Shown here piece by piece: positions 17,211 through 25,849 of a DNA stretch of 64,000 bases. The notes beneath the pieces were generated by a model. It saw nothing but the letters and a program-made list of their open reading frames with translations. It did not search any database and had not been told where the DNA came from. The DNA is from Winogradskyella psychrotolerans. GTDB lineage: Bacteria; Bacteroidota; Bacteroidia; Flavobacteriales; Flavobacteriaceae. The stretch is taken from positions 1 through 64,000 of the forward strand of contig NZ_JAHKPN010000014.1 in assembly GCF_018860545.1 (NCBI RefSeq), written 5' to 3'. A program made the translations under genes and the position numbers. Positions within the stretch are counted from its first letter, which is position 1. The number at the start of each line of letters is the position of its first letter.

Positions 17211-17218
17211 TATATTTG
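17211..17218 (+). promoter_or_regulatory. Promoter -7 element of the flavin reductase gene
   Basis: TATATTTG matches the Bacteroidota -7 consensus. The expected transcription start (about 17224) lies before the ATG at 17238 and close to the TTG at 17229, which supports the ATG start. Confidence 0.55.
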
Positions 17219-17237
17219 GTAAAAATCATTGAACCAC

Positions 17238-18107
17238 ATGGCATCATTCTCCCCTCAAGATCTAAAAACTAGTGTTTTACACGGCTATCTATTAAGTGCT
17301 GTTGCACCAAGACCGATTGCTTTTGCTAGTACCATTGATGTAGATGGGAAGCCAAATTTATCTCCGTTTAGCTTTTTCAATGTGTTTAGCGCTAATCCTC
17401 CGATTTTAATTTTTTCTCCGGCAAGACGTGTGCGAGATAACACCACAAAACATACATTGCACAATGTAGAAGCCACAAAAGAAGTGGTTATTAATGTGGT
17501 GAATTACGATATAGTACAGCAAATGTCTCTATCGAGTACAGAATACCCCGAAGGTACTAACGAGTTTGAAAAAGCAGGATTATCAATGTTAACATCAGAT
17601 AAAGTGAAGCCCTTTAGAGTCGCTGAATCTCCAATTCAACTCGAATGTAAGGTAAACGATATTGTAGCTTTAGGCTCTGAAGGTGGAGCCGGTAATTTAG
17701 TGATTTGTGAAGTTGTGAAACTTCATATTTCAGAAGAAGTGTTAAACGCAGACCAAACTATAAATCAAGAAGCCTTAGATTTAGTTGCTAGAGCTGGTGG
17801 CAGTTATTACAGTAGAGCAAAAAAAGGATTTTTTGAAATTCCTAAACCATTAGCCTCTATGGGAATTGGTGTAGATAACTTACCAGATCATGTAAAAAAC
17901 AGTATGATTTTAACAGGAAACAATATTGGCATGTTAGCGAATGTAGAAGCATTGCCAAATACAAACGATGTTAATAAGTTTATTGAAGACATCAGTGAGC
18001 GGTATCCGGACATAAAAACGGCATCTCACAGAGAAAAACACAAGTTAGCTCAAAATTATTTGAGCTATGGAGACGTAGAAAGTGCTTGGAAGTTATTACT
18101 TTCGTAG
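17238..18107 (+). CDS. Flavin reductase-like (FMN-binding split barrel) protein
   Basis: About 289 residues. The N-terminal half (LSAVAPRPIAFASTIDVDGKPNLSPFSFFNVFSANPP) is the signature of the flavin-reductase-like split-barrel family that binds FMN and often reduces free flavin with NAD(P)H. The C-terminal ~90 residues (from about 200, YYSRAKKGFFEIPKP) are an extension seen in a longer subgroup of this family. It is probably cytosolic. ATG 17238 is preferred over TTG 17229 from the promoter position. Physiological partner unknown. Confidence 0.88.
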   Translation: MASFSPQDLKTSVLHGYLLSAVAPRPIAFASTIDVDGKPNLSPFSFFNVFSANPPILIFSPARRVRDNTTKHTLHNVEATKEVVINVVNYDIVQQMSLSSTEYPEGTNEFEKAGLSMLTSDKVKPFRVAESPIQLECKVNDIVALGSEGGAGNLVICEVVKLHISEEVLNADQTINQEALDLVARAGGSYYSRAKKGFFEIPKPLASMGIGVDNLPDHVKNSMILTGNNIGMLANVEALPNTNDVNKFIEDISERYPDIKTASHREKHKLAQNYLSYGDVESAWKLLLS

Positions 18108-18151
18108 TCAGAATAAAATTTAGTATTATAAAAATTATAGATTAAGCAAAA

Positions 18152-18529
18152 ATGGAAGTACAAGGACGTATTAAAATGGTAGGTGAGACTCAAACTTTTG
18201 GTAGTAACGGGTTTAGAAAAAGAGAAGTTGTAGTGACGACAGAAGAGCAGTATCCACAACATATTATGGTGGAATTTGTTCAAGATAAATGTGATTTATT
18301 AAACAGCTACAAAGAAGGTCAGCAAGTAAAGATTAATATCAACTTAAGAGGAAGAGAATGGGTTAATCCACAAGGTGAAACTAAATATTTTAACTCTATT
18401 CAAGGCTGGAGAATTGAAGGTGTACAAGCACAATCTGCAAGTGGAGATATGCCACCTGTACCACCAACTGAAGCTTTTGAACCAGTAAGTGATTTAAAAG
18501 AAGATGATAACGACGATTTACCTTTCTAA
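18152..18529 (+). CDS. DUF3127 protein with SSB-like acidic C-terminal tip
   Basis: A 125-residue protein of the DUF3127 family, probably an OB-fold. The core (1-90: VQGRIKMVGETQTFGSNGFRKREVVV, NLRGREWVNPQGETKYFNSIQGWRIE) is followed by a flexible tail that ends DDNDDLPF. The same kind of tip (DDDLPF) closes the SSB encoded at 37559-38005, where it is known to recruit DNA-repair and replication proteins. I infer a nucleic-acid-related role. It is 44 bp downstream of the flavin reductase gene and ends at a terminator. Confidence 0.85.
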   Translation: MEVQGRIKMVGETQTFGSNGFRKREVVVTTEEQYPQHIMVEFVQDKCDLLNSYKEGQQVKININLRGREWVNPQGETKYFNSIQGWRIEGVQAQSASGDMPPVPPTEAFEPVSDLKEDDNDDLPF

Positions 18530-18552
18530 ATCGTAAGTTTTAAATTTATACT

Positions 18553-18590
18553 AAAAAGACTTGTTTTATGTTTAAAGCAGGTCTTTTTTT
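18553..18590 (+). terminator. Terminator after the DUF3127 gene
   Basis: AAAAAGACTTG pairs, with a G-T pair, with CAGGTCTTTTT around a ~14-nt loop and is followed by T7. Confidence 0.65.
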
Positions 18591-18728
18591 TAGTTAATAG
18601 TTAAAAAGACACGTTAAACCAACACTGAACAACGTATTTTTTTTAACAACTTATTTATAAAAGTCAATATATTGCGAACTATAATCAGCGTAAATTATGC
18701 TATTTTAGTTTGAATATTTTTTAAAACA

Positions 18729-19367
18729 ATGCACTTTTTAACTCAGAAGATTGAATTTCCAGATGTGTCTGAAGCGTCCGCAGATGGACTTCTAGCTTTT
18801 GGTGGCGACTTATCACCAGAACGTTTACTACATGCTTATTCTGAAGGTATATTCCCTTGGTTTCAAGATGGAGAACCTATACTTTGGTGGTCACCAGACC
18901 CACGATTTGTTTTATTACCAGAAGACTTAAAAGTTTCTAAAAGCATGAAACAAGTCTTAAAAAAAGGCCGCTTTGAGGTTACCGAAAATAAAGCTTTTAA
19001 AGAGGTATTAGAAAATTGTGCTGCGACAAAACGCATTGGTCAAGATGGTACATGGATCACAGAAGATATGATAAAGGCTTACACAAAACTCCACCAATTA
19101 GGATACGCAAAGTCTGTTGAAGTATGGCAAGACGATATTTTAGTTGGTGGTCTATATGGTATTGCTATAAACCACAAAGTATTCTGCGGCGAAAGTATGT
19201 TTGCGAAAGTCAGTAATGCTAGCAAAGTTGGGTTTATAACCTTTGTTCAAAACTCGAATTATAAACTCATTGACTGCCAGATTTACACCAATCACCTCGA
19301 AAGTTTAGGCGCTAAAGATATTCCAAGAGCTGAATTTATAAAGTACCTTAAACCTCATGGTATCTAA
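18729..19367 (+). CDS. aat: Leucyl/phenylalanyl-tRNA--protein transferase
   Basis: A 212-residue enzyme of the N-end rule pathway that adds Leu or Phe from aminoacyl-tRNA to N-terminal Lys or Arg of proteins, marking them for Clp degradation. Signature blocks: GLLAFGGDLSPERLLHAYSEGIFPWF (about 22-47), ILWWSPDPRFVL, VEVWQDDILVGGLYGIAI and FCGESMFAKVSNASKVGF. Cytosolic. Its last 20 bp overlap the convergent tag gene. Confidence 0.96.
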   Translation: MHFLTQKIEFPDVSEASADGLLAFGGDLSPERLLHAYSEGIFPWFQDGEPILWWSPDPRFVLLPEDLKVSKSMKQVLKKGRFEVTENKAFKEVLENCAATKRIGQDGTWITEDMIKAYTKLHQLGYAKSVEVWQDDILVGGLYGIAINHKVFCGESMFAKVSNASKVGFITFVQNSNYKLIDCQIYTNHLESLGAKDIPRAEFIKYLKPHGI

Positions 19368-19911
19368 AGCATGATACTTCATGATCATTCACCATTCCAG
19401 TAGCTTGCATGTGCGCGTAAATTACAGTTGAACCTACAAATTTAAAACCTCGCGTTTTTAAATCTTTGATTATTGCGTCACTTAAAGGCGTATTTGCAGG
19501 AGCTTCTTTATAATATGCAACCTCGTTTCTTATCGGTTTTCCATCTACAAAACCCCATATATACTTAGAAAACGACCCAAAGTCGTCCTGAATTTTCATA
19601 AAAGCCTGTGCATTCGTAATCGTTGCCTTTACCTTCAACTTATTTCTTATAATCCCTGTGTCTTGTAATAAGGCTTCAACTTTAGAAGTATTGTAAGATG
19701 CTATTTTCTTATAATCGAAATTATCAAAAGCTTTTCTAAAATTTTCTCGCTTTTTTAAAACGGTAATCCAACTTAATCCGGCTTGAAATGTTTCAAGAAT
19801 TAAAAACTCAAAAAGCGTATCATCATCATACACAGGAACTCCCCATTCTTCATCGTGATACTCTTCATATAAGGGATCACCAACGCACCAACCGCATCTG
19901 TTTTTAGTCAT
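19348..19911 (-). CDS. tag: DNA-3-methyladenine glycosylase I
   Basis: A 187-residue base-excision glycosylase that removes 3-methyladenine. The zinc-binding residues of TagI are visible: Cys6 in RCGWC near the N-terminus, His in YHDEEWG, and His/Cys in VNDHEVSCF near the C-terminus. FLILETFQAGLSWITVLKKRENFRKAF is the family core. It is convergent with aat and divergent from the thioredoxin-like gene. Confidence 0.96.
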   Translation of the reverse strand: MTKNRCGWCVGDPLYEEYHDEEWGVPVYDDDTLFEFLILETFQAGLSWITVLKKRENFRKAFDNFDYKKIASYNTSKVEALLQDTGIIRNKLKVKATITNAQAFMKIQDDFGSFSKYIWGFVDGKPIRNEVAYYKEAPANTPLSDAIIKDLKTRGFKFVGSTVIYAHMQATGMVNDHEVSCFRYHEV

Positions 19912-19977
19912 TTGTAAGGATTTTTATTTAATACTACTAATGTAACAACTGTTGCATAATAAATGGCAACGGAATAT

Positions 19978-19985
19978 TATTTTTG
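19978..19985 (+). promoter_or_regulatory. Promoter -7 element of the thioredoxin-like gene
   Basis: TATTTTTG fits TAnnTTTG. With normal spacing, transcription would start at about 19990, directly at the ATG 19991, so the mRNA may be leaderless. TTG at 19952-19954 could be the -33 element. Confidence 0.45.
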
Positions 19986-19990
19986 TTATC

Positions 19991-20605
19991 ATGAATACAG
20001 ACACACTTACCTTACAAGATATAATTTCAGAAAGTCTAAAAAACAGTATGACTTATGCTGAATATAGAGAATTAGTTATAAAATTAGTTGAAGAGAAATC
20101 AACTACCGGAAACGATAAAACAGATGCTTTAGTTGAGTACACACTACTAAACGACAGACGTATGAGACGTTGGGATAAAACGGCTAAAGTTTCTGATGCT
20201 ATGAAAACCAAGATTGAAAATAGTGATAAAAAAGTTACATGGTTGGTAATTTCTGAAAGTTGGTGTGGAGATGCTGCTCATATTATGCCTATTATTAATA
20301 AAGTAGCTGAGCTTAATGATGCTATTGATTATAAAATCGTCCTCAGAGATGAAAATGAAGCATTAATGGATCAATTTTTAACTAATGGAGGAAAATCAAT
20401 TCCAAAGTTAATCATGCTAAATTCTGAGACTAATACTGTTTTAGACACCTTTGGACCACGACCAACAGTGGCAACAAAAATGGTGCAAGATTACAAAGCT
20501 GAACATGGTATGTTAACCCCCGAATTTAAAGAGGATTTACAACGTTGGTATAATAAAGATAAAGGCCAATCTACCATTGAAGATTTAGTTAACTTATTAA
20601 AATAA
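19991..20605 (+). CDS. Thioredoxin family protein (CGDA active-site variant)
   Basis: A 204-residue cytosolic protein with a thioredoxin fold. The active-site position reads ESWCGDAAHIMP (about 89-100): the first Cys of CxxC is kept and the second is Ala. This variant matches the thioredoxin_9-like group common in Bacteroidota and argues against normal dithiol exchange. The N-terminal ~80 residues are helical. ATG 19991 is preferred over the in-frame ATG 19952 because of the promoter at 19978. Function unknown beyond the fold. Confidence 0.85.
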   Translation: MNTDTLTLQDIISESLKNSMTYAEYRELVIKLVEEKSTTGNDKTDALVEYTLLNDRRMRRWDKTAKVSDAMKTKIENSDKKVTWLVISESWCGDAAHIMPIINKVAELNDAIDYKIVLRDENEALMDQFLTNGGKSIPKLIMLNSETNTVLDTFGPRPTVATKMVQDYKAEHGMLTPEFKEDLQRWYNKDKGQSTIEDLVNLLK

Positions 20606-20646
20606 ATCATGAATTTCGGTGGCTGAGCATAGTAGCAGCCCCTCTT

Positions 20647-21318
20647 TTATTTTCCTTTGAACAAAAACGTAATCGTACCTAATTGCTCTTTCTTATCTGA
20701 GGTATCAAACTGAACGGTTTCAGCATAAGAAATGGCATGGTTTATTAAGCACTGATTATCTGAGTTAGAAGAACGATTAATATAAGCATCAATAACATCA
20801 CCTGCGTCATTCACTCTAATACTCACGACTATTTTTCCCCCACTTTCGCATAAATACCGTGGTGTTTTATAATGCGTTAAGGTTCTCCCTTTTAAAGAGT
20901 AGGTTAACGTACTTTTTGCTTTGGCATGTTCGTCTGCTTGTTTTTTATTGTTAAGACGCTGTTTTAACTCCCCCTGAAGTTTTTTATAAGATTCTGTTTC
21001 ATCGGAATTTAAAGCGTACGCATTACTACCTGCATAGGTTTTGGTAATACTTGTTTCCTCTTGTACTTCACTAGCTTTAGCTTCTGCCATGGCTTTTGTA
21101 GTACGTTCAAAATCATTAGCGTCAACAGTTTTAAAGTTGCGCATCATTTCTTTGTATTCTTGGTCTTCGTTAAATGCTTTGTTGGTAGATTTTCCGTTGA
21201 TATCTTCTATGTCCTGAAGGTCTTCTTTTGTGATTTCAGGTTCTGGTTCCATGAGATAATAACTTTCAGTCACCAAGTCATCTTGAAGTTTTAGCTCTAA
21301 ACTAAACATAGCAAACAC
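20647..21318 (-). CDS. TonB-like energy transducer protein
   Basis: A protein of 223 or more residues. It has a hydrophobic N-terminus, an acidic/coiled central linker (about 25-130) and a C-terminal domain with GGKIVVSIRVNDAGDVIDAYINRSS and an ending of GTITFLFKGK, as in TonB/TonB_2-like C-terminal domains. It may transmit proton-motive force to outer-membrane receptors, but a clear YP motif is missing. The GTG at 21318 cuts the membrane segment: the frame stays open upstream to 21390 and encodes VDQHKAAIITFLLAGIVV without any ATG, GTG or TTG, so the true start is probably a rare codon (ATA or CTG, 21376-21381). It lies downstream of truB. Confidence 0.75.
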   Translation of the reverse strand: MFAMFSLELKLQDDLVTESYYLMEPEPEITKEDLQDIEDINGKSTNKAFNEDQEYKEMMRNFKTVDANDFERTTKAMAEAKASEVQEETSITKTYAGSNAYALNSDETESYKKLQGELKQRLNNKKQADEHAKAKSTLTYSLKGRTLTHYKTPRYLCESGGKIVVSIRVNDAGDVIDAYINRSSNSDNQCLINHAISYAETVQFDTSDKKEQLGTITFLFKGK

Positions 21319-21458
21319 TACAATTCCTGCTAAAAGAAATGTAATTATTGCGGCTTTATGTTGATCAACAAAATTCAGTATAAAATAGTTTTAGTCTATT
21401 AATAGATACGAATATAATGAAGAAATAGTTTAAGAACTTATCTTAAACCGGTGTTAAA

Positions 21459-22181
21459 TCACGCTTTGGAAGGTAAATTGGCTATAAACTCTTCAGGAGT
21501 TAAGGCATCATCTACTCTAAAATCGCCAATACCCGTACGGCGTAATTCTGACAAATGCCCACCTGATTTTAAGGCTTTCCCGAAATCGTTTGCCAAAGAC
21601 CTAATGTAAGTTCCTTTGCTACACACCACTCTAAATTTTAACTCTAAAAAACTTGAGTTAAGCGCAGGTGAACTCATGATTTCAGTAATCTCAAATTCTG
21701 TAATTTCTACCTGTCTCGATTTTATTTCAACCTCCTCACCTGCTCTCGCAAATTCGTATAAGCGTTTTCCATCCTTTTTAATCGCGGAAAACACCGGTGG
21801 AAATTGCTCTATTTGACCAATAAATTGAGGTATTGTATTCTGAATTAAGTCTTCTGTAATATGAGCTATTGGAAAGGTTTCATTGACTTCCGTTTCTAAA
21901 TCAAAAGAAGGGGTTGTTCCTCCTATAACAAACGTCCCAGTGTATTCCTTTTCCTGACCTTGAAAGATGTTGATCTGTTTGGTCATTTTACCAGTACAAA
22001 TCACCAATAGTCCTGTTGCTAATGGATCTAAAGTCCCAGCATGCCCCACTTTTATCTTTTTAATACCAAAAGCATTTCGAATTTCCCAACGTAGTTTATT
22101 AACCGCCTGAAATGACGTCCACGTAAGCGGTTTATCTATGAGTAAGACTTGTCCGTTTAAATAATCTTCTTTAGTTTTCAT
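21459..22181 (-). CDS. truB: tRNA pseudouridine(55) synthase TruB
   Basis: A 240-residue enzyme that makes pseudouridine 55 in the tRNA T-loop. The catalytic Asp is in GHAGTLDPLATGLLVICTG (about 46-64); KEYTGTFVIGGTTPSFDLETE, FPPVFSAIKKDGKRLYEFAR and CSKGTYIRSLANDFG are the other family blocks. It starts directly after uppP with no gap, so the two are translationally linked. The order ftsX - DUF3098 - uppP - truB is common in Flavobacteriaceae. Confidence 0.97.
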   Translation of the reverse strand: MKTKEDYLNGQVLLIDKPLTWTSFQAVNKLRWEIRNAFGIKKIKVGHAGTLDPLATGLLVICTGKMTKQINIFQGQEKEYTGTFVIGGTTPSFDLETEVNETFPIAHITEDLIQNTIPQFIGQIEQFPPVFSAIKKDGKRLYEFARAGEEVEIKSRQVEITEFEITEIMSSPALNSSFLELKFRVVCSKGTYIRSLANDFGKALKSGGHLSELRRTGIGDFRVDDALTPEEFIANLPSKA

Positions 22182-22973
22182 TTATACTAGGGACCAAATT
22201 ATAGCAATAACACCAACAACCACACAATAGATTGCGAAATATGATAATTTACTCTTTTTCACTAAAGCAATCATCCAAGTACATGCAAATAACCCAGCAA
22301 CAAATGCCGCTATAAAACCGACGCTTAAGGCTGTTATATTAGAGCTATCGTAAGTAAGTTCACCACCTAAAAGGTCTTTAGCTATTTTACCAAAAATTAA
22401 AGGCACTACCATTAAAAATGAAAAACGTGCCGCTTTTGTTTTGTCGTTACCTAATAATACAGACGTAGAAATTGTTGCTCCAGAACGTGAAATACCAGGC
22501 AACATCGCAATAGCCTGAGAAATACCAATGACAAAGGCATTAGAAAACGATACTTTTTTCTGTGTGTCTTTCGCTTTATCTGCTAAGAAGAGTAATACGG
22601 CCGTAACAATAAGCATACAACCGACTAGAAGAATATTTCCATTAAAAAGTTGTTCTAATTCTTCTTCAAAAAATACACCTACAATAACAGCAGGTATCAT
22701 GGATAAAGCAATTTTTGAAATGAACTGAAGATCTTCATTCCATTCAAGTTTTAAAATACCTTTTATGATATTAAAAATATCTTTTCTAAAAATTACCATG
22801 GTACTTAATGCTGTAGCAAAGTGAAGCACGACGGTAAATAACAAACTTTCTTTAGGTACAGAATTATCTCCAAGAATGGCTTTTCCGATTTCTAAGTGAC
22901 CACTAGAGGATACAGGTAAAAACTCGGTAAGACCTTGAATAATTCCTAAAATAATTGCATCTATAATTTCCAT
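22182..22973 (-). CDS. uppP: Undecaprenyl-diphosphatase UppP (BacA)
   Basis: A 263-residue polytopic inner-membrane protein that dephosphorylates undecaprenyl diphosphate to recycle the lipid carrier of peptidoglycan synthesis. Motifs: GLTEFLPVSSSGHLEIG (about 15-31) and LPGISRSGATISTSVLLG (about 157-175), the two active-site segments. About eight membrane segments. Directly abuts truB. It can confer bacitracin tolerance when overproduced (known for the family). Confidence 0.97.
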   Translation of the reverse strand: MEIIDAIILGIIQGLTEFLPVSSSGHLEIGKAILGDNSVPKESLLFTVVLHFATALSTMVIFRKDIFNIIKGILKLEWNEDLQFISKIALSMIPAVIVGVFFEEELEQLFNGNILLVGCMLIVTAVLLFLADKAKDTQKKVSFSNAFVIGISQAIAMLPGISRSGATISTSVLLGNDKTKAARFSFLMVVPLIFGKIAKDLLGGELTYDSSNITALSVGFIAAFVAGLFACTWMIALVKKSKLSYFAIYCVVVGVIAIIWSLV

Positions 22974-23030
22974 GAGACAAAAGTATCAATTAAGAGAAAT
23001 GATACGCTGTAAATGTAAATAAAATATGAA

Positions 23031-23294
23031 TTATTTTTTAGAGTCTTTATTAGGATTTAAAAGAATAGCGTAAACCTGAATACCAAAACCAATTAAGACT
23101 AGTGTTGGTGCTAAACGAATACGTCTCCAACTGTAGATAGATTCGTCAAAAACATTAGGGTCGTCACTACCACCTCCAGACATTAAGATAAATCCAACAA
23201 CAATGAATGCTAAACCTATAAACAAGAATTTATAGTTTTTCTTTCCGAAGATAAATTCGGATTTTGAGTCTTCTTTTCGTTTTTGTTCTCCCAT
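23031..23294 (-). CDS. DUF3098 membrane protein
   Basis: An 87-residue protein with a short basic N-terminus and two membrane segments (about 22-42 and 62-80) separated by GGGSDDPNVFDESIYSWRRIRLAP, the typical DUF3098 pattern. It is usually encoded next to ftsX and uppP in Bacteroidota, which hints at cell-envelope work, but the function is unknown. It overlaps the upstream small protein gene by 1 bp. Confidence 0.88.
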   Translation of the reverse strand: MGEQKRKEDSKSEFIFGKKNYKFLFIGLAFIVVGFILMSGGGSDDPNVFDESIYSWRRIRLAPTLVLIGFGIQVYAILLNPNKDSKK

Positions 23295-23647
23295 TAGTCG
23301 TTAAATTCTGAATAGATTATTTGGTCTTCAACAGCTAGTTGAGCTATATGTTTTGATGGCCCGTAAATCATTTTTGGTAAATGCAAAGTAACGGTTTTAT
23401 TTAAAACTTTTGCGTTAAGAGTATCTAAATTTAAACCAGACTCTATTCCTCTGTTGATATAAAAGGACTTTCCATCGTCTCCTTTAAACTGAATATCAAA
23501 AGTTAGCCCTTCTCTAAGTTCTATAATCCTGGAGCTTATTATTTTACATTCTGAGGGTTTGGGATTATGAATCACAAAAGATTTGTAGAAAAATAAAGGT
23601 GTTAAGACTATTATGGGTATGACAAACTTTTTGATAGATATTCTCAT
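23294..23647 (-). CDS. Small membrane-anchored protein, unknown function
   Basis: A 117-residue protein when started at ATG 23647 (MRISIKKFV); a longer frame begins at 23674 but adds a poor N-terminus. A single N-terminal membrane anchor (about 8-25) is followed by a beta-rich periplasmic domain (RIIELREGLTFDIQFKGDDGKSFYINRG). No recognised family. It is inserted, together with the TlpA-like gene, between ftsX and DUF3098, which are usually adjacent. Confidence 0.6.
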   Translation of the reverse strand: MRISIKKFVIPIIVLTPLFFYKSFVIHNPKPSECKIISSRIIELREGLTFDIQFKGDDGKSFYINRGIESGLNLDTLNAKVLNKTVTLHLPKMIYGPSKHIAQLAVEDQIIYSEFND

Positions 23648-23700
23648 GACTGAAGGTTTAAAATATAACGTCAAACGCTATAAAAATAGTATTGAGAATT

Positions 23701-24726
23701 TTAAAGCTTACTATAGTAGTTTTGTATGTCTTCAAAAGAATAAAACTTAGTAATAATTTCCCCTTTGTTATTAAGCAGTATATAAGTTGGAAATTCCCAT
23801 ACATTCATAACTTCAACAAGGTCGTTATCCGTGCCTAATTCTCTATAGTTTTGCCAATCATAATTATGCTTCTGTAAATAGCTTAACCATTTATCAGCCT
23901 GTGTATCAATCGAAATCCCGATTAACTCAACATTGTTTTTTTTAAACTCTTCTAAATAGTTAACCATCTTTTTATGATCGCGAACGCAAGGTGGACATTG
24001 CACAAACCAAAAATCTAAAAGATAATCTCCTCTATGAGATCTATCTATTTTTGCAAGTGCTCCTTCTCTATTATAAAACTCAAAAGCTGAAAGATCCAAA
24101 CTCTCGGTTTTAACTAAGTCTTTTAAAACTCTATGAACACTTAGCGTGTGTGCTTTTAAAGTATCTGATTGTTTATCTAAAATAGATTTTAAATCAATCA
24201 ATCTAGATTTATAGTTTTTGTTTTTATCTATATAGTGATTGCTTATTTCAAAAGAAAACGGATGATTAAGATTCTCCTCTACACCATTCAATAAAAATGC
24301 ATTGACATCAAAATCATTAATCTCATGGCTATTTAAACTATCTAAATCAGAAAAAAAACGAATGGACTTAGTATAGATTTCAGATCCTATTACGGTATCA
24401 ATCTTTAATGATTCAGACAACAATTCTGCTTGAATCTTTAAACGTCCACCATTAAGAAATACCTTTTTTGAATATGTTTTTTCGTCTTTAAAAACATTAA
24501 TTATAAAGGCATCATTAATAGCCTTGCTAAAGTTAAAAGTATAAGGATTTCCATGTTTTGAACTAATGCCTTCAGAATTATTATAGCTTACAACTTTAAT
24601 ACTATCTGGCTGTGCTTCACCTAAAATTTCAACTGAAATACTATTGGGATCTGTCGTTTTAAGAGTATCACATGAACAAAAAAGGCCAATTAGACATAAC
24701 GCTAGAATGTAAACCGAAACTTTCAT
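23701..24726 (-). CDS. TlpA-like thiol-disulfide lipoprotein
   Basis: A 341-residue lipoprotein with lipobox GLFCSC (Cys about 17-19) and a C-terminal thioredoxin domain with CPPC (about 240) in DFWFVQCPPCVRDHKKMVNYLEEF, then GISIDTQADKWLSYLQKHNYDW and the cis-Pro region EFPTYILLNNKGEII. The N-terminal ~200 residues have no family that I know. It probably reduces disulfides in the periplasm. It starts 3 bp after ftsX ends, so it is cotranscribed. Confidence 0.85.
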   Translation of the reverse strand: MKVSVYILALCLIGLFCSCDTLKTTDPNSISVEILGEAQPDSIKVVSYNNSEGISSKHGNPYTFNFSKAINDAFIINVFKDEKTYSKKVFLNGGRLKIQAELLSESLKIDTVIGSEIYTKSIRFFSDLDSLNSHEINDFDVNAFLLNGVEENLNHPFSFEISNHYIDKNKNYKSRLIDLKSILDKQSDTLKAHTLSVHRVLKDLVKTESLDLSAFEFYNREGALAKIDRSHRGDYLLDFWFVQCPPCVRDHKKMVNYLEEFKKNNVELIGISIDTQADKWLSYLQKHNYDWQNYRELGTDNDLVEVMNVWEFPTYILLNNKGEIITKFYSFEDIQNYYSKL

Positions 24727-24729
24727 ACG

Positions 24730-25608
24730 TTAATAATAGAGCTGATCCGTCTTCAAGTTTAAGAAACGTTGTGTAGCGATGAACGTACTAATCCAAGTAA
24801 TTACAATCCCCAATAGGAAAATGCCAACAAATAAGCCTGCAATTAAAACGGTGTTTCTTAGTAATTCTAATTCCGGAAACGTGAGGTCTAAATAGTATAA
24901 AACAATTGCCATGCCGCCTAAGGCAACAAGCGCACCTATAATACCAAGCTGCACACTTTTCCAAACAAATGGCCTGCGAATAAAGGTTTTGGTAGCACCA
25001 ACCATTTGCATGGTTTTTATAATAAAACGCTTAGAATACACGGCTAATCGTATAGAACTATTAATTAATAAAACAGCAATTAACGTAAACAACCCACTAA
25101 TAATTAGTACCCAAAACGTGATTTTTTTAACGTTGTCATTCATGAGTTCTACCAAATCATTATCGTATCTTATTTCTTCAATAAATGCTTTATTAGAAAG
25201 CGCATCTGTAATTTCAGTTAGTTGTTCTGTGGTTACAAAATCTGCTTTTAAGTGTACGTCAATCGAATTTTTTAAAGGATTATAACCCACAAAATCCATA
25301 AAATCTTCGCCTGTTTCAGCTTTCATAAATGCGGCAGCTTCTTCTTTAGAAACATAGAGGGCTTCTTTGGTATATTCTGCCATGGCTAAACTCTTTTTTA
25401 GCTGATTGACTTCGACTTCTTTTGCCGTATCATTCAAATAAATGGTCATTACCACTTGTTCTTTAAAGTGATCAGCAACCTTTTTTGAATTAATGACTAA
25501 AAGTCCCAAACAACCTAAAAGAAATAAAACCAAAGCGATACTTATCACTACAGAAACGTAAGAGGATATCAATTTGCGTTTTTGATATTTGTCAAAAGAT
25601 GATGCCAT
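24730..25608 (-). CDS. ftsX: Cell-division ABC transporter permease FtsX
   Basis: A 292-residue inner-membrane protein with one N-terminal membrane segment (about 17-40), a periplasmic domain (about 45-160) and three C-terminal membrane segments, the FtsX topology. MASSFDKYQKRKLISSYVSVVISIALVLFLLG-type start and the FtsX-like permease domain (RLAVYSKRFIIKTMQMVGATKTFIRRPF) are visible. With FtsE it controls peptidoglycan hydrolases at the septum. ftsE is not in the window. It heads the minus-strand operon down to truB. Confidence 0.92.
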   Translation of the reverse strand: MASSFDKYQKRKLISSYVSVVISIALVLFLLGCLGLLVINSKKVADHFKEQVVMTIYLNDTAKEVEVNQLKKSLAMAEYTKEALYVSKEEAAAFMKAETGEDFMDFVGYNPLKNSIDVHLKADFVTTEQLTEITDALSNKAFIEEIRYDNDLVELMNDNVKKITFWVLIISGLFTLIAVLLINSSIRLAVYSKRFIIKTMQMVGATKTFIRRPFVWKSVQLGIIGALVALGGMAIVLYYLDLTFPELELLRNTVLIAGLFVGIFLLGIVITWISTFIATQRFLNLKTDQLYY

Positions 25609-25849
25609 AAATGAATGTGGATTTATGCTGTAAAAATAATAAAGAATTTGCTTATGTTAACTATTACAACGACGAACTTTTAATAGTGTTGTAAATGATG
25701 ACTTGAAGTAAGTAAATGCATGTAAATTCTAGGCTGTTTCAGCAACAACTTCAAATACTTATTTACTAGATTTGATAGCTTTTCAATTTTGTATTGGCAT
25801 AGTTCTTGTCAACGCTTGAACAATCAATTAAACCTTAAAATCAATTATT

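Noticed and set aside
25609..25849. Possible repeat element between ftsX and the porin gene
   Set aside because: Fragments such as CAATTTTGTATTG resemble the 4173-4309 element, but arms are too degenerate to annotate as a copy.
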